Shown: piece by piece, positions 32,288 to 43,919 of the stretch
How positions within the stretch are numbered: the first letter of the stretch is position 1
Layout: the number at the start of each line of letters is the position of its first letter
Source of the DNA: Strigamia acuminata
Lineage: Eukaryota; Arthropoda; Chilopoda; Geophilomorpha; Linotaeniidae
Assembly: GCA_949358305.1 (NCBI GenBank)
Contig: OX442319.1
Span: 13,082,001 to 13,146,000, forward strand
Direction of reading: 5' to 3'
DNA: 64,000 nt
The notes under the pieces: model-generated
Databases searched by the model: none
Told to the model about the DNA's origin: nothing
What the model saw: the letters and a program-made list of their open reading frames with translations, nothing else
Position numbers and translations under genes: made by a program

Positions 32288-34380
32288 TTATGTTACGGCT
32301 GCAAAACTATAGAATTTGAATTTACTAGTTTGCCTACATTTATAACAGCCAGACGAATCTTGCCAACTGATCATTTCCTTTATCCATTTTGGTTTAAAAA
32401 ATTCATGGAAGCCAGACAGACCACAAAGTGCCACTGAAATAGAAAAAAACAATATGTGTACATAATTTTAAGTTAAAATAAAATACCGTACTGCCTTGAA
32501 CAATGGCCCGGGCATTTAATTTTTTTTTTCTACTCGCCCACCAGGCGCTTATTCAAAACCAGGCGATTATTTAAGCCAGGCCTCTATCCAAAAAAAAAGT
32601 TGCTGACTCCGAACGTTTCGTTTGTTGAGGTTTCGTCCGTCGAAGTTTCCTCCAAAAGGCTACTAAAACCGTTTTTAAAATATTTTCCGGTTAACCCGGC
32701 GTTTAAACATGCCCGGCGTTTATTTAAGGCAGGCGCTTATTAGTTTTTCGGCTGGCGGTTGCCAGGCGCTTAATTGCGCCCGGCCATTGTTCAAGGCAGA
32801 ACGGTAATCATTATAATTAAATACATTGTTCCATAAAAAGGTCCCTGGTTCCTACAGGATAATTATTTTGTGCAATTTGTTTAGATTCAGTTAAAATATT
32901 ACTACAAAACATTGTTATTAAATGAGCAGTAGTTGAGTTTTCATCTTTTGCCATTTTATCAATTTGTTTCTCGCATCCATGCTAAAAGTATAAAAATTTG
33001 TAGATAAGAAGCAAAATGAGAAGTGTTGCATTTCATATTACCAATTTTCCAAATAACAAATTCAAGTATTGATGAGTAATGTAATAATTGATGTGGTATA
33101 AATCGCTTAGATAATTTAAACATGGTGTTGATAATCGGCAACTACAAAATAAAAATATTCAATTTATAAGTGCTCGCTTTGTAATGTGTGTCTACCGCTT
33201 TGCTGCTTACGTTCCGTGATCCCACTCACTTAAACATTTGTCAGAAAATTTTCCTTCGAAATTTTCAAGTTTTAATTTTTCTTTTGGGAATAAAAGTTTG
33301 TTATTTATATTTTGCAATGGATCCACGAACGTCCACACATCTTTGCCAAACACAAAACCGACAACTACAAGAAGAGAATTTTTAAAAAAATAAATTAAAA
33401 CAAGTAAATATCTGTAATGCAGAGAAGCATTACACATTAGACTTCTAAACCCCTTCTACACTTTTCTGTCCGTCTGTCCCTAAATAAAACACCAAAATAA
33501 TAGAAAATAATGTGGAGTTTTCGGGTTCGAGAAATACACAGACGGGCGACAACACGTCGCCAAAAGGCGTTCGGACATAACACGCGCATTTTGATATGTC
33601 CGATAAACATTTTGTGGTTACAGCCAATAGGAGCTGACCATTCAAGTAATATAATACGTCATTTTCGGTATTAGTCTGTAATAGACGGCTAAAAGTCTAG
33701 TAAAACCAGTTTATTAATTAAATCGGAGGTCGGAAAAATACGAAAAGACCTTAGGAACCTAATACAGGCATGCTGAGTTCATTGCCGTTGCCCGTTTGGC
33801 TCTACCTGCTATAGTTTTTGAGATATGGATGCAGACGGATGGACGGACAGAGCCGTTTTAGTAGACTTTCTATAAACATCAGGTTTAGAAGTCTAAAAAA
33901 ATAATTTTAATCTCGGATTCTCACGTTTAAAATAATGCGCAAAATCTTTTTTAATACGCGGTATTGAAGTTTCGAAAACTTGTTTTAATCGAACTTGAAG
34001 ATGGTCCAATTCATTTACTTTTTCTGTTAAATGGTTAAGTTCCTGTGGAGAACATTTCTGTGATATTTTTTCCAGTAAAGCGGCCAACTGTTCTGAAAAT
34101 ATCAAACAAAAATATGGTACTTTATGATATACCAGCTGTGGTATTCTTCTTTAAAAAGTTAGAAAAGTGTAATATAAATAATTATAACAATATGTATACC
34201 TTGCGATGAATGAATTCCAAAAATGCCATCGAGGTTCGCTTCTCGAGCATTTACTTCAAAAAATGTGGTGATATTAGAAATGCTACCTATTACATCTTCA
34301 AGTAAATCGTCATTATCGGTAGAAATACCCAGATTAATCGTAAAAAGAAAGACAAAAATTATCCCCCTAACCAAATACAT
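32288..34380 (-). CDS. Secreted C16orf89 / UPF0764-like protein, 301 aa in six exons
   Basis: Exons (minus strand): 34200-34380, 33925-34092, 33211-33364, 33042-33141, 32825-32981, 32288-32433; 906 nt in frame. The N-terminus MYLVRGIIFVFLFTINLGIS is a clear signal peptide, so I chose 34380 over an in-frame ATG at 34470. Family landmarks: FSDKCLSEWDHGTCRLSTPC, YYITHQYLNLLFGKLHGCEK, LITMFCSNILTESK, YPVGTRDLFMEQLALCGLSG, and FHEFFKPKWIKEMISWQDSS followed by GCY. These match, in order, the C-terminal half of human C16orf89 (C...C, THQ, GC, FCANM, YPTRDIFMEN, CGMGGFSDFYKLRWLEAILSWQ, from memory). The conserved cysteines suggest disulfides. Function is unknown in any species I know. The exon 2 donor (GTGAGA) is the least certain junction. 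Confidence 0.85.
32484..32806. mobile_element. TA-ended MITE with CCAGGCGCTTATT words
   Basis: Ends TACCGTACTGCCTTGAACAA and, inverted, TACCGTTCTGCCTTGAACAA, continuing as TGGCC(C)GGGC. The interior repeats short words such as CCAGGCGCTTATT and CCCGGCGTTTATT in both orientations. It sits in the last intron of the C16orf89-like gene. Confidence 0.85.
33440..33893. mobile_element. TA-flanked MITE in a C16orf89-like intron
   Basis: Ends GACTTCTAAACC and its exact inverse GGTTTAGAAGTC, with TA at 33438-33439 and 33894-33895. Complementarity continues inward (CTGTCCGTCTGTCC against GGACGGACAG). It occupies most of the intron between exons 2 and 3. Confidence 0.8.
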
Positions 34381-34722
34381 CTTAACCACTGCTGAGTTTG
34401 TCAGTGGAGAATGAATGATATGCACAAATTGTCTGTCAGGAAAGTCATTACACACGATGACGTTGGGCATATGGCAAAATCAATAAATTTACATAACTAC
34501 GAGATTTACTTTCAACTCCGTATCTGTGCCTAAAAAGTATAAAATTTATGCCGTGTATTGAAAGAAATTTTCTTTTCTACGATCGATCAGTTCAAGTCAT
34601 AAATTCAGCCTCATCAAAAGGAAATGTCTGATGAAATTTCAGCAAACTGTTTACAAAAAACTGTCCATCACTTGAAAAAAATTATCAATTGCATAAAAAT
34701 TTAATTCAAATGAGGCAAAATG

Positions 34723-35130
34723 TACCCGGCGCTTATTCAGGCCCGGCGCATAACTAAAAAATCGCCGATTTTTTGCTAAAAATGATGATTTTTTGGTAAA
34801 AATGATGATTTTTTGGTAAAAATGATGATTTTTTGGTAAAAATGATGATTTTTTGGTAAAAATGATGATTTTTTGGTAAAAATGATGATTTTTTGGTAAA
34901 AATGATGATTTTTTGGTAAAAATGATGATTTTTTGGTAAAAATGATGATTTTTTGGTAAAAATGATGATTTTTTGGTAAAGATGATGATTTTTTGGTAAA
35001 AATGATGATTTTTTGGTAAAAATTGCAGATTTTTTGGGGACCCGGCGTTTATTCGGGACAGGCGACAATTACTGAGATCGCCGCTGAGTGCCCGGCGTTT
35101 AATTGAGTCCCGGCGTTTGATTAAGCACGG
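34723..35130. repeat. CCCGGCG word-repeat insertion containing a minisatellite
   Basis: Flanking words CCCGGCGCTTATTC, CCCGGCGTTTATTC, CCCGGCGTTTAATTG and CCCGGCGTTTGATT enclose about 13 near-perfect copies of TTTTTTGGTAAAAATGATGA (34766-35030). The words match those in the MITE at 32484-32806, so the two are related. The element's exact ends are unclear. Confidence 0.75.
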
Positions 35131-35302
35131 CGTTAAATCGAGGGAGTAGAGTAATCTTAAAATGTTGATTTTGATAAATATAATCACTTTGTGAAGCGTT
35201 CAAATCAAATATTCTTATGTAATTGAATAAAAGCCGCAAATTACATCGCTTATATACACACTCATTCATTTATAAACAAAATAAAAATCAAACACATCGG
35301 TT

Positions 35303-36874
35303 CTATAATGCCAACGTGTCTTTGATCAACCTCCTCATCGAAACACCGACCGAAGAATTCGAGAGCCCGGTCAGCTGATGCGAGATCTAAAATGAAAATA
35401 AATAAATGAAAGATGGTGTTCAAATACTTTTGGTCAACTAGAAAAAGCACCTTGAATAAATAGGGCTGAACATCTTCGTAGGAAATATCGAAAACGAGAT
35501 CAACTTCCGATTCGTTCGGCATTTTCGGAACGTATTCTTGTCTGTTCATGTACTCGGCAATGTACATGATCTTTTCCGCTATTAATTCACCGATTTTCTC
35601 TCTGTAAATCTGCCTCTCTGCAATTACAATTTTTACTTCATGACGTTTTTGCCCCTAAAATGAAATTTTTGTGTCCCAAAATACATTTTTACACACAAAA
35701 ATTGATTTTTCAGCCTAATAATGCATCCATAAATTAATTCTTTAGCTAGAATTTGCCATTTTGGCATCCAAAAACGCTTAATTGCACTTCAAAATGCTTT
35801 TTCTGCCTGAAATAGCACTTTTCGGTAAAAAAAAATGCTATTATTGATCAAAAATAGCATTTTTTGACGTAGAATAGAATTTTGTGACCTAAAATAGCAT
35901 TTTTTGATCTAAAATAGCATTTTTTTTTAACCTAAAATAGCATTTTTTTTTAACCTAAAATAGCATTTTTTGACCTAAAATAGCATTTTTTGATCTAAAA
36001 TTGCATTTTTTTTAACCTAAAATAGCATTTTTTGACCTAAAATAGCATTTTTTGATCTAAAATAGCATTTTTTGACATAACATAGCATTTTTTTAAACCT
36101 AAATAGCATTTTTTTGATCTAAAATAACATTTGTTGACCTAAGACAGCATTTTTTGACCTAAAATAGCATTTTTTCGCCTGAAATTACAATTATTTCGAC
36201 TAAAAATGTAATTATCAATGCTCTTACGACCTTGTTCGTTATTTAAGGTGACTAAATTGATCTTCACCGTCCAAACTTCCCACGGAATACTCTCGACCGG
36301 GAACAACCATCGACCTCTTTTCCTCTGAAAAAACTCGAGCGAAATTTGCCCGCTGCGAATCCCGTCCGTATTGCGCAACGCGTCGCAAAACAACTGAATG
36401 TCCCTCTTCACATTTTTATCCAACTCGTCCGACGAACATCGCACCTAAAACCAAACGAATTTCATCATTTTCCAACCTAATTAATCGAAATTAATCGTTT
36501 TACGTATGTGAAATCGAGAAAATCGCAGTCCGTGTCTTCATATCCGATCGATCCGACTGAATAACTCGCTTCTTGCTTGTAGTGGAACTAGATAAACGTC
36601 CAGTTAATCGATTACAACGAATTGGAAGTTGAAACGAACCTTGCCCAGCGATCGGTGGAAAATGAGCGTGTGAAATATGCCTAAAATGCGTCGTAATAAA
36701 AATGTTTTAGAAAATGTTCGCGGTTTGCATTAAAAGTGTTTTTCGTACTTGCAACTGCTTCCTCGACCTGTCGTCCTTCTAGGGACTGAAAAATAGAATA
36801 AATGTGCATTAATCTGGGTGAATTTGGGTGTTTTTTTGACTTACTAGTTCGAAAACTTGGAATCTGGCATTCAT
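35303..36874 (-). CDS. Atg101: Autophagy-related protein 101 (ATG101), 218 aa in seven exons
   Basis: Exons (minus strand): 36845-36874, 36749-36785, 36640-36680, 36504-36587, 36231-36444, 35451-35617, 35303-35386; 657 nt. This gives 218 residues, the same length as human ATG101. Landmarks: [109 protein letters not shown], and the C-terminus [13 protein letters not shown]101 is a HORMA-fold subunit of the ULK1/ATG13/FIP200 autophagy-initiation complex; its WF finger is present as Trp110-Leu-Phe112 at the same residue numbers. The exon 5 donor is either GTCGTA (used here, best fit to the family) or GTAAGA three bases downstream, which would insert one residue. Confidence 0.97.
35820..36180. 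repeat. Minisatellite in ATG101 intron 5
   Basis: About 17 imperfect copies of CTAAAATAGCATTTTTTGAC (20 bp), with T-run length changes between copies. Confidence 0.9.
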
Positions 36875-37189
36875 TTTGTCATTGCAGCCTGGCGGTTGAA
36901 TTGCGCGACGGCGTAAAGCGCACACTAAAAGGAGGAATTTCCTTAAAATCTAACTGGATTCCATTGATCCGCCATGATCAAAATTTGTATTTGTTTGTAC
37001 ACATTTTATAAAAGATAATTTAGGTTCCTGTGCGGATCGGACTGGTTGTAACCAAAAACGGGTTTAAATCAGTTTTAAATTATGTGCGGATTGTTTATTA
37101 AAATTGGAAATGAAATGACAAAAACATAAAAACATAAAAATCATACAGAAGAGAAAACTTGGAAAGATCTTAAAGCTGGCAAAATTTTA

Positions 37190-37490
37190 ATTAACATTGA
37201 CAAAATTTAATTTAAAATGAAGAAATATTGCTAAATTCCATTTAGAATGAAGAAAAATGACAAAATTTAATAGAAAATGAATAAAAACAAAAAAATTTAA
37301 TAAAAAATGAATAAAAATGACAAAATTCAATAGAAAATGAAGAAAAATAACAAAATTTAATAGAAAATGAATAAAAATGACAAAATTTAATTGAAAATGA
37401 ATAAAAACAACAAAATGTAATTGAAAATAAATAAAAACAACAAAATTTAATTGAAAATGAATAAAAATGGCAAAATCTAATTTAAATTAA
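37190..37490. repeat. About 30-bp satellite downstream of zinc-finger gene 1
   Basis: Degenerate tandem copies of a unit close to AAAATGAATAAAAATGACAAAATTTAATTG in pieces. Versions of the same satellite lie 3' of every zinc-finger module (40560-40870, 43920-44290, 47440-47660, 49880-50050, 52680-52920), so it belongs to the duplicated unit. Confidence 0.8.
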
Positions 37491-37770
37491 TTAAATACGG
37501 CAACATCTAATTAAAAAATGGCAAAAAAACAAACTTAAAAATGGCAGAAAGATGATTTTAACATTACTTATACAATGCATGTTTTGTTTGAGTTTCAAAA
37601 ATTGGAAATTAAGCGAGAAAAATGTACAAATCTGCAGATTTACTTTTTCTAAATTTCTCAAGCAGATAATGCTATTTTCAAAAGGGTAAAAATTGAATTG
37701 GTCTAATAAAAACAGAAATCAACCGTCTTCAATTTAAATTTGTTTAATGGAATGAACTATACAAAATCTT

Positions 37771-38793
37771 TTAATTTCTGTGCTTACTCAAATGATTTTT
37801 CAAAGTATCATTTCGGTTAGACGAATAAGCACACAAGTGACACTTGAACGGTTTTTCACCAGTATGGGTTAAAAGATGTCTTTTTAAGGTCCTATATCGA
37901 TTACTAGAATAATAACACAAATGACACTTGAATGCTTTTTCTCCAGTGTGGTATAATAGATGTCTTTTTAAGGTCCCATTTTGATTGCAAGAATAATCAC
38001 ACAAATAGCACTTGAATGGTTTTTCACTAGTATGGGTTAAAAGATGTTTCTTTAACCTCCCACTCGTAGTGCAAGCATATGCACATAAATGACACTTGAA
38101 CGGTTTTTCACCAGTATGGGTTAATAGATGTCTTTTTAAATCTCCACTCCCTGTGCAAGCGTATGCACAAAAATGACACTTGAACGGTTTTTCACCAGTA
38201 TGGGTTAAAAGATGTTCCTTTAACCTTCCACTCCCAGTGCAAGCATACGCACATAAATGACACTTGAACGGTTTTTCACCAGTATGGGTTAAAAGATGTT
38301 TCTTTAACCTTCCACTCCCAGTGCAAGCATATGCACACAAATGGCACTTCAATGGTTTTTCACCAGTATGGGTTAAAAGATGTTTATTTAACCTCCCACT
38401 CGTAGTGCAAGCATATGCACATAAATGACACTTGAACGGTTTTTCACCAGTATGGGTTAAAAGATGTGTTTTTAAGGTCCCATTTTGATTACAAGAATAG
38501 TCACACAAATGGCAATTGAAAGGTTTTTCTCCAGTGTGGGTTGTAAGATGTGTTTTTAAATTCCCCTTTTGACTCGAACAATAATCACACAAATGGCATT
38601 TGAAAGGCTTTTCACCAGTGTGTTTCAGCATGTGCTGTTGCAGTAGGCAAATGTACGTACAGGAATAGTCACACAAATGGCACTTGAAAGGTTTTTCTCC
38701 AGTGTGTTTAAGCATGTGCTGTTGCAATAGGCAAATGTACATACAGGAATAGTCACACAGATTGCAACAGTAATTCTCACGTTTCTTATTCAT
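37771..38793 (-). CDS. C2H2 zinc-finger protein 1 of the cluster, 12 fingers
   Basis: Starts MNKKRENYCC at 38793. Twelve tandem C2H2 fingers of the HTGEKPFKCHLC linker type run to the C-terminus (NDTLKNHLSKHRN). The frame is open upstream through a conserved exon start (VSLAHGKLRICSSTEVKK) to an acceptor near 38868 (ATTTCAG), but no upstream in-frame ATG is seen in that exon. An upstream exon with a TATA box lies about 250 bp away. There is no KRAB, ZAD or SCAN domain; the protein is essentially all fingers. Fingers 5-9 are near-identical (CAYAC(T)xSG type), pointing to internal duplication. DNA binding in the nucleus is expected from the family; the target is unknown. Confidence 0.9.
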   Translation of the reverse strand: MNKKRENYCCNLCDYSCMYICLLQQHMLKHTGEKPFKCHLCDYSCTYICLLQQHMLKHTGEKPFKCHLCDYCSSQKGNLKTHLTTHTGEKPFNCHLCDYSCNQNGTLKTHLLTHTGEKPFKCHLCAYACTTSGRLNKHLLTHTGEKPLKCHLCAYACTGSGRLKKHLLTHTGEKPFKCHLCAYACTGSGRLKEHLLTHTGEKPFKCHFCAYACTGSGDLKRHLLTHTGEKPFKCHLCAYACTTSGRLKKHLLTHTSEKPFKCYLCDYSCNQNGTLKRHLLYHTGEKAFKCHLCYYSSNRYRTLKRHLLTHTGEKPFKCHLCAYSSNRNDTLKNHLSKHRN

Positions 38794-39070
38794 TTTTTTC
38801 TTTACTTCAGTAGAGGAACAAATTCGAAGCTTTCCATGTGCTAAAGACACCGAAATGAACTTAGTCTGAAATTAAAAAATAGTAAAAACATTTAAGTATT
38901 AATCCATTTAACTAAATCGGACGATATTCAAATAATATTAGAATGTGTACTCTGAACAGCAATAACGCCACCTCCAATTGCCATTCGCATCATCAACCGC
39001 TTACTTCCGTGCTGGTTTCAATTCAATTCGCCAAGTTAGGCCTAACGTTCGAGGCACGATTGCGTCGAAC

Positions 39071-39078
39071 TATATAAA
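39071..39078 (-). promoter_or_regulatory. TATA box of zinc-finger gene 1
   Basis: TTTATATA on the minus strand, about 25-30 bp upstream of the conserved block (TCGAACGTTAGGCCTAAC) that begins the presumed first exon. The same arrangement is seen in modules 2, 5 and 7. Confidence 0.6.
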
Positions 39079-39599
39079 CGGGAAAAAAATCAAATGAAAC
39101 CCAAACAAGGAGATTTATCTATTCCCCCGTGTACTTACTATCGTCTGATTCCAGTTTATTGGTGTTTAGACACTTTGGAACCTTTGAAACGTAATAAATA
39201 TGCAATAAATCGAGCTTGATCGAAGAAGTTCGGGGCGTAAGCATTTAAATTCAAACGAACAAAGATAACGGCGGTTGCTGTAGAAACTAGTTCGTAATAA
39301 CGCTACAGTCAAAAGACGGGGTAATAACAAACTCTTTACACAAATTCGGGTCAATAAATAGCAAGCAAATAAAAAAAACTACGTTTTGGAAAAAGGCTTT
39401 TGCACTGTATTCCTGCTGTATTCCTATGGAAAATCGCAAAAAAAACTAAAAATGAAATTGGAAATGAATCCAAACGATAGTCGACAGCTGACGGCAACTT
39501 TGACATATAGATGGCGCCACTGTTTTCCCATAGAGTTTTACATGTTAATTTGTTCATCCTGTCCGCAGCGCTTAAAATTGAGTTTTTCAAATAACCGAT

Positions 39600-39983
39600 T
39601 GTTGACACTGGACCGTGAACGGGCGATTAAACAGGACCGAATCGGGACGAGCTCTTTCTCAATCCAAAGTTTTAAAAATCACTTGGAGATTTGAAATCAC
39701 GTGTCTGTTTTTGGCGTGCGATAAGAGGTCGGGTACTTTTTCGAGAATTCCGACATTTCGGACGATTATTTTGCAGAAAACGAACGTTACGAACCAGTGG
39801 TCAATTTCTGGAAAGAACAATGCAGTGGAATCAGCACACACGTCAAGCACGACATGTTTTTCCAGTGCTTGGGTTGGCGAAACCAAAGCGGAGTCGAATT
39901 CTTTTGGTCACTGATGGAAAACGGCGAAAGAAACGAATTAATCGTGAAATTATTTGCGGATCTTTTATTAAAATTGGAAATGA
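39600..39983 (+). pseudogene. Gene fragment ending WSLMENGERNELIVKL
   Basis: A frame near 39797-39975 translates as VNFWKEQCSGISTHVKHDMF and then FFWSLMENGERNELIVKLF. The last 16 residues match a second fragment at 47027-47080 (WSLMENDERKELIVKL), and the DNA match continues to the insertion point of the adjacent LTR. I do not recognise the protein. It is probably an exon remnant of a host gene carried into the modules. Confidence 0.4.
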
Positions 39984-40490
39984 TGTGAGTGGCGGTCGGT
40001 CGCCTCATGGCCAGGGGAGGACCATGGGGCGTTTGGACACCATTCACGATTAAATACAACACAGAGAACACACAGTTTGGATTGAATATCTTTATTGTGG
40101 TTGTCTAGGGGTTGTGCGTTCACCGTGTTATCGCCTAGGTCGCTGGGTTGCCTTGCAGCAACCCAGCCCAGTCCAACCGCTGACCACATGGGCAGCGTGG
40201 TCGGATTACATTTGCTTTGCCGTGCCTCGCAGCACGGCCAACGAGTCGCCTCAAGTCATGTCGGACTTGAGAGCGATCACGCCTCGTGTTGCGACGGCAG
40301 TCGCCATCGTCTCCTTCATCGCAGAGCTCCTACAACCAGTCAGCATGGGACTGGAGAACGAACTGTCTCCAAGATGGCGGTCAAGCCACGAGGAGACCTT
40401 GTGTAATCCTCTGTCCTGATTGGCTGCAATCAGGACGCAGCTCCGACGATACGTCGTATGAGCTGCGGCGGCGGCTGCCAGTTGGTCACA
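39984..40490 (+). mobile_element. Solo LTR, 507 bp, 4-bp target duplication
   Basis: Starts TGTGAGTGG and ends GGTCACA (TGTGA/TCACA inverted ends), flanked by ATGA at 39980-39983 and 40491-40494. The flanking sequence reads across as the uninterrupted copy at 47080-47110 does. Same family as 15772-16631 and 8262-8415. Reading frames inside are chance. Confidence 0.9.
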
Positions 40491-41133
40491 ATGAAATGAG
40501 AAAAACATAAAAATCTTATTAACATTCGTACAACAGAAAATATTTGGAAAATCTTAAATCTGGCAAAATCTTATTTAAAAATGGCAAAATTTAATTTAAA
40601 ACAATATGAAGAAATATGGCTAAATTTTATTTAAAATGAAGAAAAACGACTAAATTTAATTTAAATTGAATAAAAATATCAAAATCAAATCACAAAATTT
40701 AATTGAACATGAATAAAAACAAAAACCACAAAATGACAAAATTAAACTGAAAATAAAGAAAAAAATAACAAAATCTAATTTAAACAGAAAAATGTCAAAA
40801 AAATGTCAAAATCTGATCGAAAATGAAGAGAAATAACAAAAAATAATTTAAAATAATTAAATGCAGCAACATCTAATTAAATAATGGCAAAAACCAACTT
40901 TAAAACGGCAGGAAAATGATGTTACATTACATACACAATGCATGTTTTGTTTAAGTTTCAAAAATTGGGAATTTAGCAAGAAAAATATACAAATAACCAG
41001 ATTTACTTTTTCTAAATTTTTCAAGCAGATAATGCTATTTTCAAAAGGGTAAAAATTGAATTGGTCTAATAAAAACAGAAATCAACCACTTTCAATTTAA
41101 ATTTTTTGAATGGAATGAACGATACGAAATCTT

Positions 41134-42072
41134 TTAATTTCTGTGCTCACTTAAATGAGTTTTCAAACTATAATTTCGGTTAGACGAATAAGCACACAAG
41201 TGACACTTGAACGGTTTTTCTCCAGTATGGGTTAAAAGATGTCTTCTTAAATCCTTTCTGTCAATGCAAGCACATGCACACAAATCGCACTTGAATGGTT
41301 TTTCTCCAGTATGGTTTAAAAGATATTTTTTTAACCTCCCACTCCCAGTGCAAGCATATGCACACAAATGACATTTGAAAGGTTTTTCACCTGTGTGGGT
41401 TAATAGATGTCTTCTTAAATTCCCATTTTGAGCTGAAGAGTAATCGCACAAATGGCACTTGAATGGTTTTACTCCTGTGTGGGTTAATAGATGTTTTCTT
41501 AAATCCCCATTTTGAATGCAAGAATAATCACACAAATGGCACTTGAATGGTTTTTCTCTAGTATGGGTTAAAATATGTGTTTTTAAGCTCCCACTCACAG
41601 TGCAAGAATATGTACACAAATGGCACTTGAATGGTTTTTCTCCACTATGGGTTAATAGATGAATTTTTAATCTCCCACTCACAGTGCAAGCATATGCGCA
41701 CAAGTGACACTTGAATGGTTTTTCTCCAGTATGGGTTAATAAGTGTTCATTTAAATTTTCATTTCGAGCCGAAGAGAAATCACACAAATGGCACTTGAAA
41801 GGTTTTTCTCCTGTGTGGGTTAATAGATGTTCTTTTAAATTCCCATTTTGAGCCGAAGAGTAATCACACAAATGGCACTTGAACGGTTTTTCTCCAGTGT
41901 GAATTCGCATGTGGGCAGTCATGTAACTTTTAAGTCTAAATGTAAGTGAACATATTCGACATTTGAAAGGCTTTTCACCCGTGTGTATGAGCATGTGCTG
42001 TTCCAAAAGTGAATAGCGTGAACATGAATAATCACACAGATTGCAACAGTAATCCTCACGTTTCTTATTCAT
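41134..42072 (-). CDS. C2H2 zinc-finger protein 2 of the cluster, 11 fingers (one defective)
   Basis: Starts MNKKREDYCC at 42072. Eleven fingers with HTGEKPFKCHLC linkers end at LKTHLSEHRN. The second finger has the distinctive form CRICSLTFRLKSYMTAHMRIH shared by genes 2-7 and absent from gene 1. In the ninth finger (CAYACTGSGRLKKYLLNH) the first zinc-binding histidine is tyrosine, so that finger should not fold normally. The open upstream frame VCLAYGKLRICYSTEEKK corresponds to the conserved exon start. Confidence 0.9.
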   Translation of the reverse strand: MNKKREDYCCNLCDYSCSRYSLLEQHMLIHTGEKPFKCRICSLTFRLKSYMTAHMRIHTGEKPFKCHLCDYSSAQNGNLKEHLLTHTGEKPFKCHLCDFSSARNENLNEHLLTHTGEKPFKCHLCAYACTVSGRLKIHLLTHSGEKPFKCHLCTYSCTVSGSLKTHILTHTREKPFKCHLCDYSCIQNGDLRKHLLTHTGVKPFKCHLCDYSSAQNGNLRRHLLTHTGEKPFKCHLCAYACTGSGRLKKYLLNHTGEKPFKCDLCACACIDRKDLRRHLLTHTGEKPFKCHLCAYSSNRNYSLKTHLSEHRN

Positions 42073-42309
42073 TTTTTTTTCTTCAGTAGAGTAACAAATT
42101 CGGAGTTTTCCATATGCTAAACACACCGAAATGAATTTAATCTGAAATTAAAAAAATAGTAAAAAACAATTTGCGGTAAGTATTAATAGATGTACTCTGA
42201 ACAACAATAACGCTACCTCCAATTGCCATTCGCATCATCAACCGCTTATTTCCGTGCTGGTTCAATTCGCCGAGTTAAGCCTAACGTTCGATGCACGATT
42301 GCGCCGGAC

Positions 42310-42315
42310 TATATA
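42310..42315 (-). promoter_or_regulatory. TATA box of zinc-finger gene 2
   Basis: TATATA (minus-strand context GTGTATATAG), at the position equivalent to 39071-39078 in module 1. Confidence 0.5.
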
Positions 42316-42833
42316 CACAGGGGGAAAAAAGAAAATCACCCAAACAAGGTGATTTATCTATTCCCCTCTGCCCTTACTATCGTCTGCTTCAACTTTGGTG
42401 GTGTTTAGACACTTTGGAACCTTTGAAACGTAACAAAAATGCAATAAATAGAGCTTGATCGAAGAAGTTCGGGGCATGAGCATCAAAATTCAAACAAACA
42501 AAAATAACAGCGGTTGTCATAGAAACTAGCGCGTAGTAACGCTACAGTCTTAGGACGGGGTAATAACAAACTCTTTAAACAAATTCGGGTCAATAAATAG
42601 CAAGTAAATAAAAAAAACTACGTTTTGGAAGAAGGCTTTTGGCGATTGTGTATTGGTAATGGCCCGATTGGCGCTGGTCAGTTTGGCGATTTCCCGAATG
42701 ATTAAATTAGGGCCAAATGGCCGAGCTCCCAAATTGGCGAATTAAATAGATTTGAGTATTAACATTTGAGTAGCGATAATATCCCAATTTTGCGATTTCA
42801 AATAAAAGTTCAAATTTATTATTACAGTTATTA

Positions 42834-43916
42834 CTGTTTTGTGGTGAAAATGTGGCATTGGGAGGGGCATACCACCATATGGACCACACAGTGACCAAGT
42901 GCCAAGATACAGTGCAATGAACGTTTACTTTCAAAACTATAGATACACCTGTATTTATTGAAATAAACCACTTGCTTGCTAAACTTTTGAGCCTATCAAC
43001 TGACAAGTGAGTCTGGATTCCATCATTCCAACATGTGGTAGCAGAGAGAGACATATGCTTGAAAATTGATGTAGTACATCTCCAAACAGAGGATAGGATA
43101 GGATAGGATCGCTAAATCGCAACAATTCCAAGTCAAGACGAGCGCGGCACATTTTTTACTGAATACAATACGAAGAGATTTGAAAAAAGCTGAGACACTC
43201 AAAAACGTTTCAATTGTCAATTGTAATAAATTTGGCGGTACGGCCACACGGCAAACGAGTGCCGGAGCGCCACCTTCTGCTTCAATTGCGAGGGGTCGGG
43301 ACACAAGGCGGCAACATGCACCCAACCCACGGAGGACAGCCAAAACAAAAAACGCATTCGTGATCGACGGTAAACCGCCAATACAGATGAAAAATTCAAT
43401 TACCAATGACATGAGAAAAAATCAAGGGAATCGAATTAAACAATAATCAAAATGAAATTTAAAGAGCGCCAATCGAAAGCAATCATGGACCTGGGGCACG
43501 GGGACCTTCTAGGACCCATGCGAACAGAGTCATTAGGTAAATCAAAATATAACCTAACGGTAGTTGACGACTGGAGCTGGAGGACGATGATCCGAATATT
43601 GCGAACGAAAGACGAAACGGGGATGAATTGCGACTGCGCATCGTCAACTACTGAAAGCCATCGGAAGCGATAACGGGGGAGAATTCATCGCAAGTGAATT
43701 GACAAACTGGTTCAAAGAACGAGTAGAGGACCACCAACTCACGACGCCGTACACTACACACTGCAAAGTTACGAGATTGCAAACGAAGAAATCGAAATCC
43801 AACAGGTGCTTGTGTGAGTTGCATTTCGATTTCTTCGTATTTATTCAATAAAACTTCACTTGCTTGTTAACCTTTTGAACTTGTCAAGTGGGTGCTGATT
43901 TCATCAATCCAACAGA
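42834..43916 (+). mobile_element. Internally deleted Copia element with LTR ends, gag knuckle and integrase remnants
   Basis: A 5' LTR-like end (...CATTCCAACA at 43033) is followed at 43036-43046 by TGGTAGCAGAG, the complement of the initiator tRNA-Met 3' end, i.e. a primer binding site. Inside: a CCHC knuckle CFNCEGSGHKAATC near 43278; an integrase piece with MDLGHGDLLGPM near 43485 and LTVVDDWSW near 43555; and, in another frame, IGSDNGGEFIASEL near 43660-43700. A matching LTR end (CAATAAAACTTCACTTGCTT ... CAATCCAACA) closes at about 43915. Protease, reverse transcriptase and RNase H are missing and frames are broken. Confidence 0.8.
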
Positions 43917-43919
43917 AAT

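Noticed and set aside
34381-34470. Upstream in-frame ATG for the C16orf89-like gene
   Set aside because: It would bury the clear signal peptide that begins at 34380.
40095-40510. Several 70-100 codon frames on both strands
   Set aside because: They lie within the solo LTR and have no family motif.
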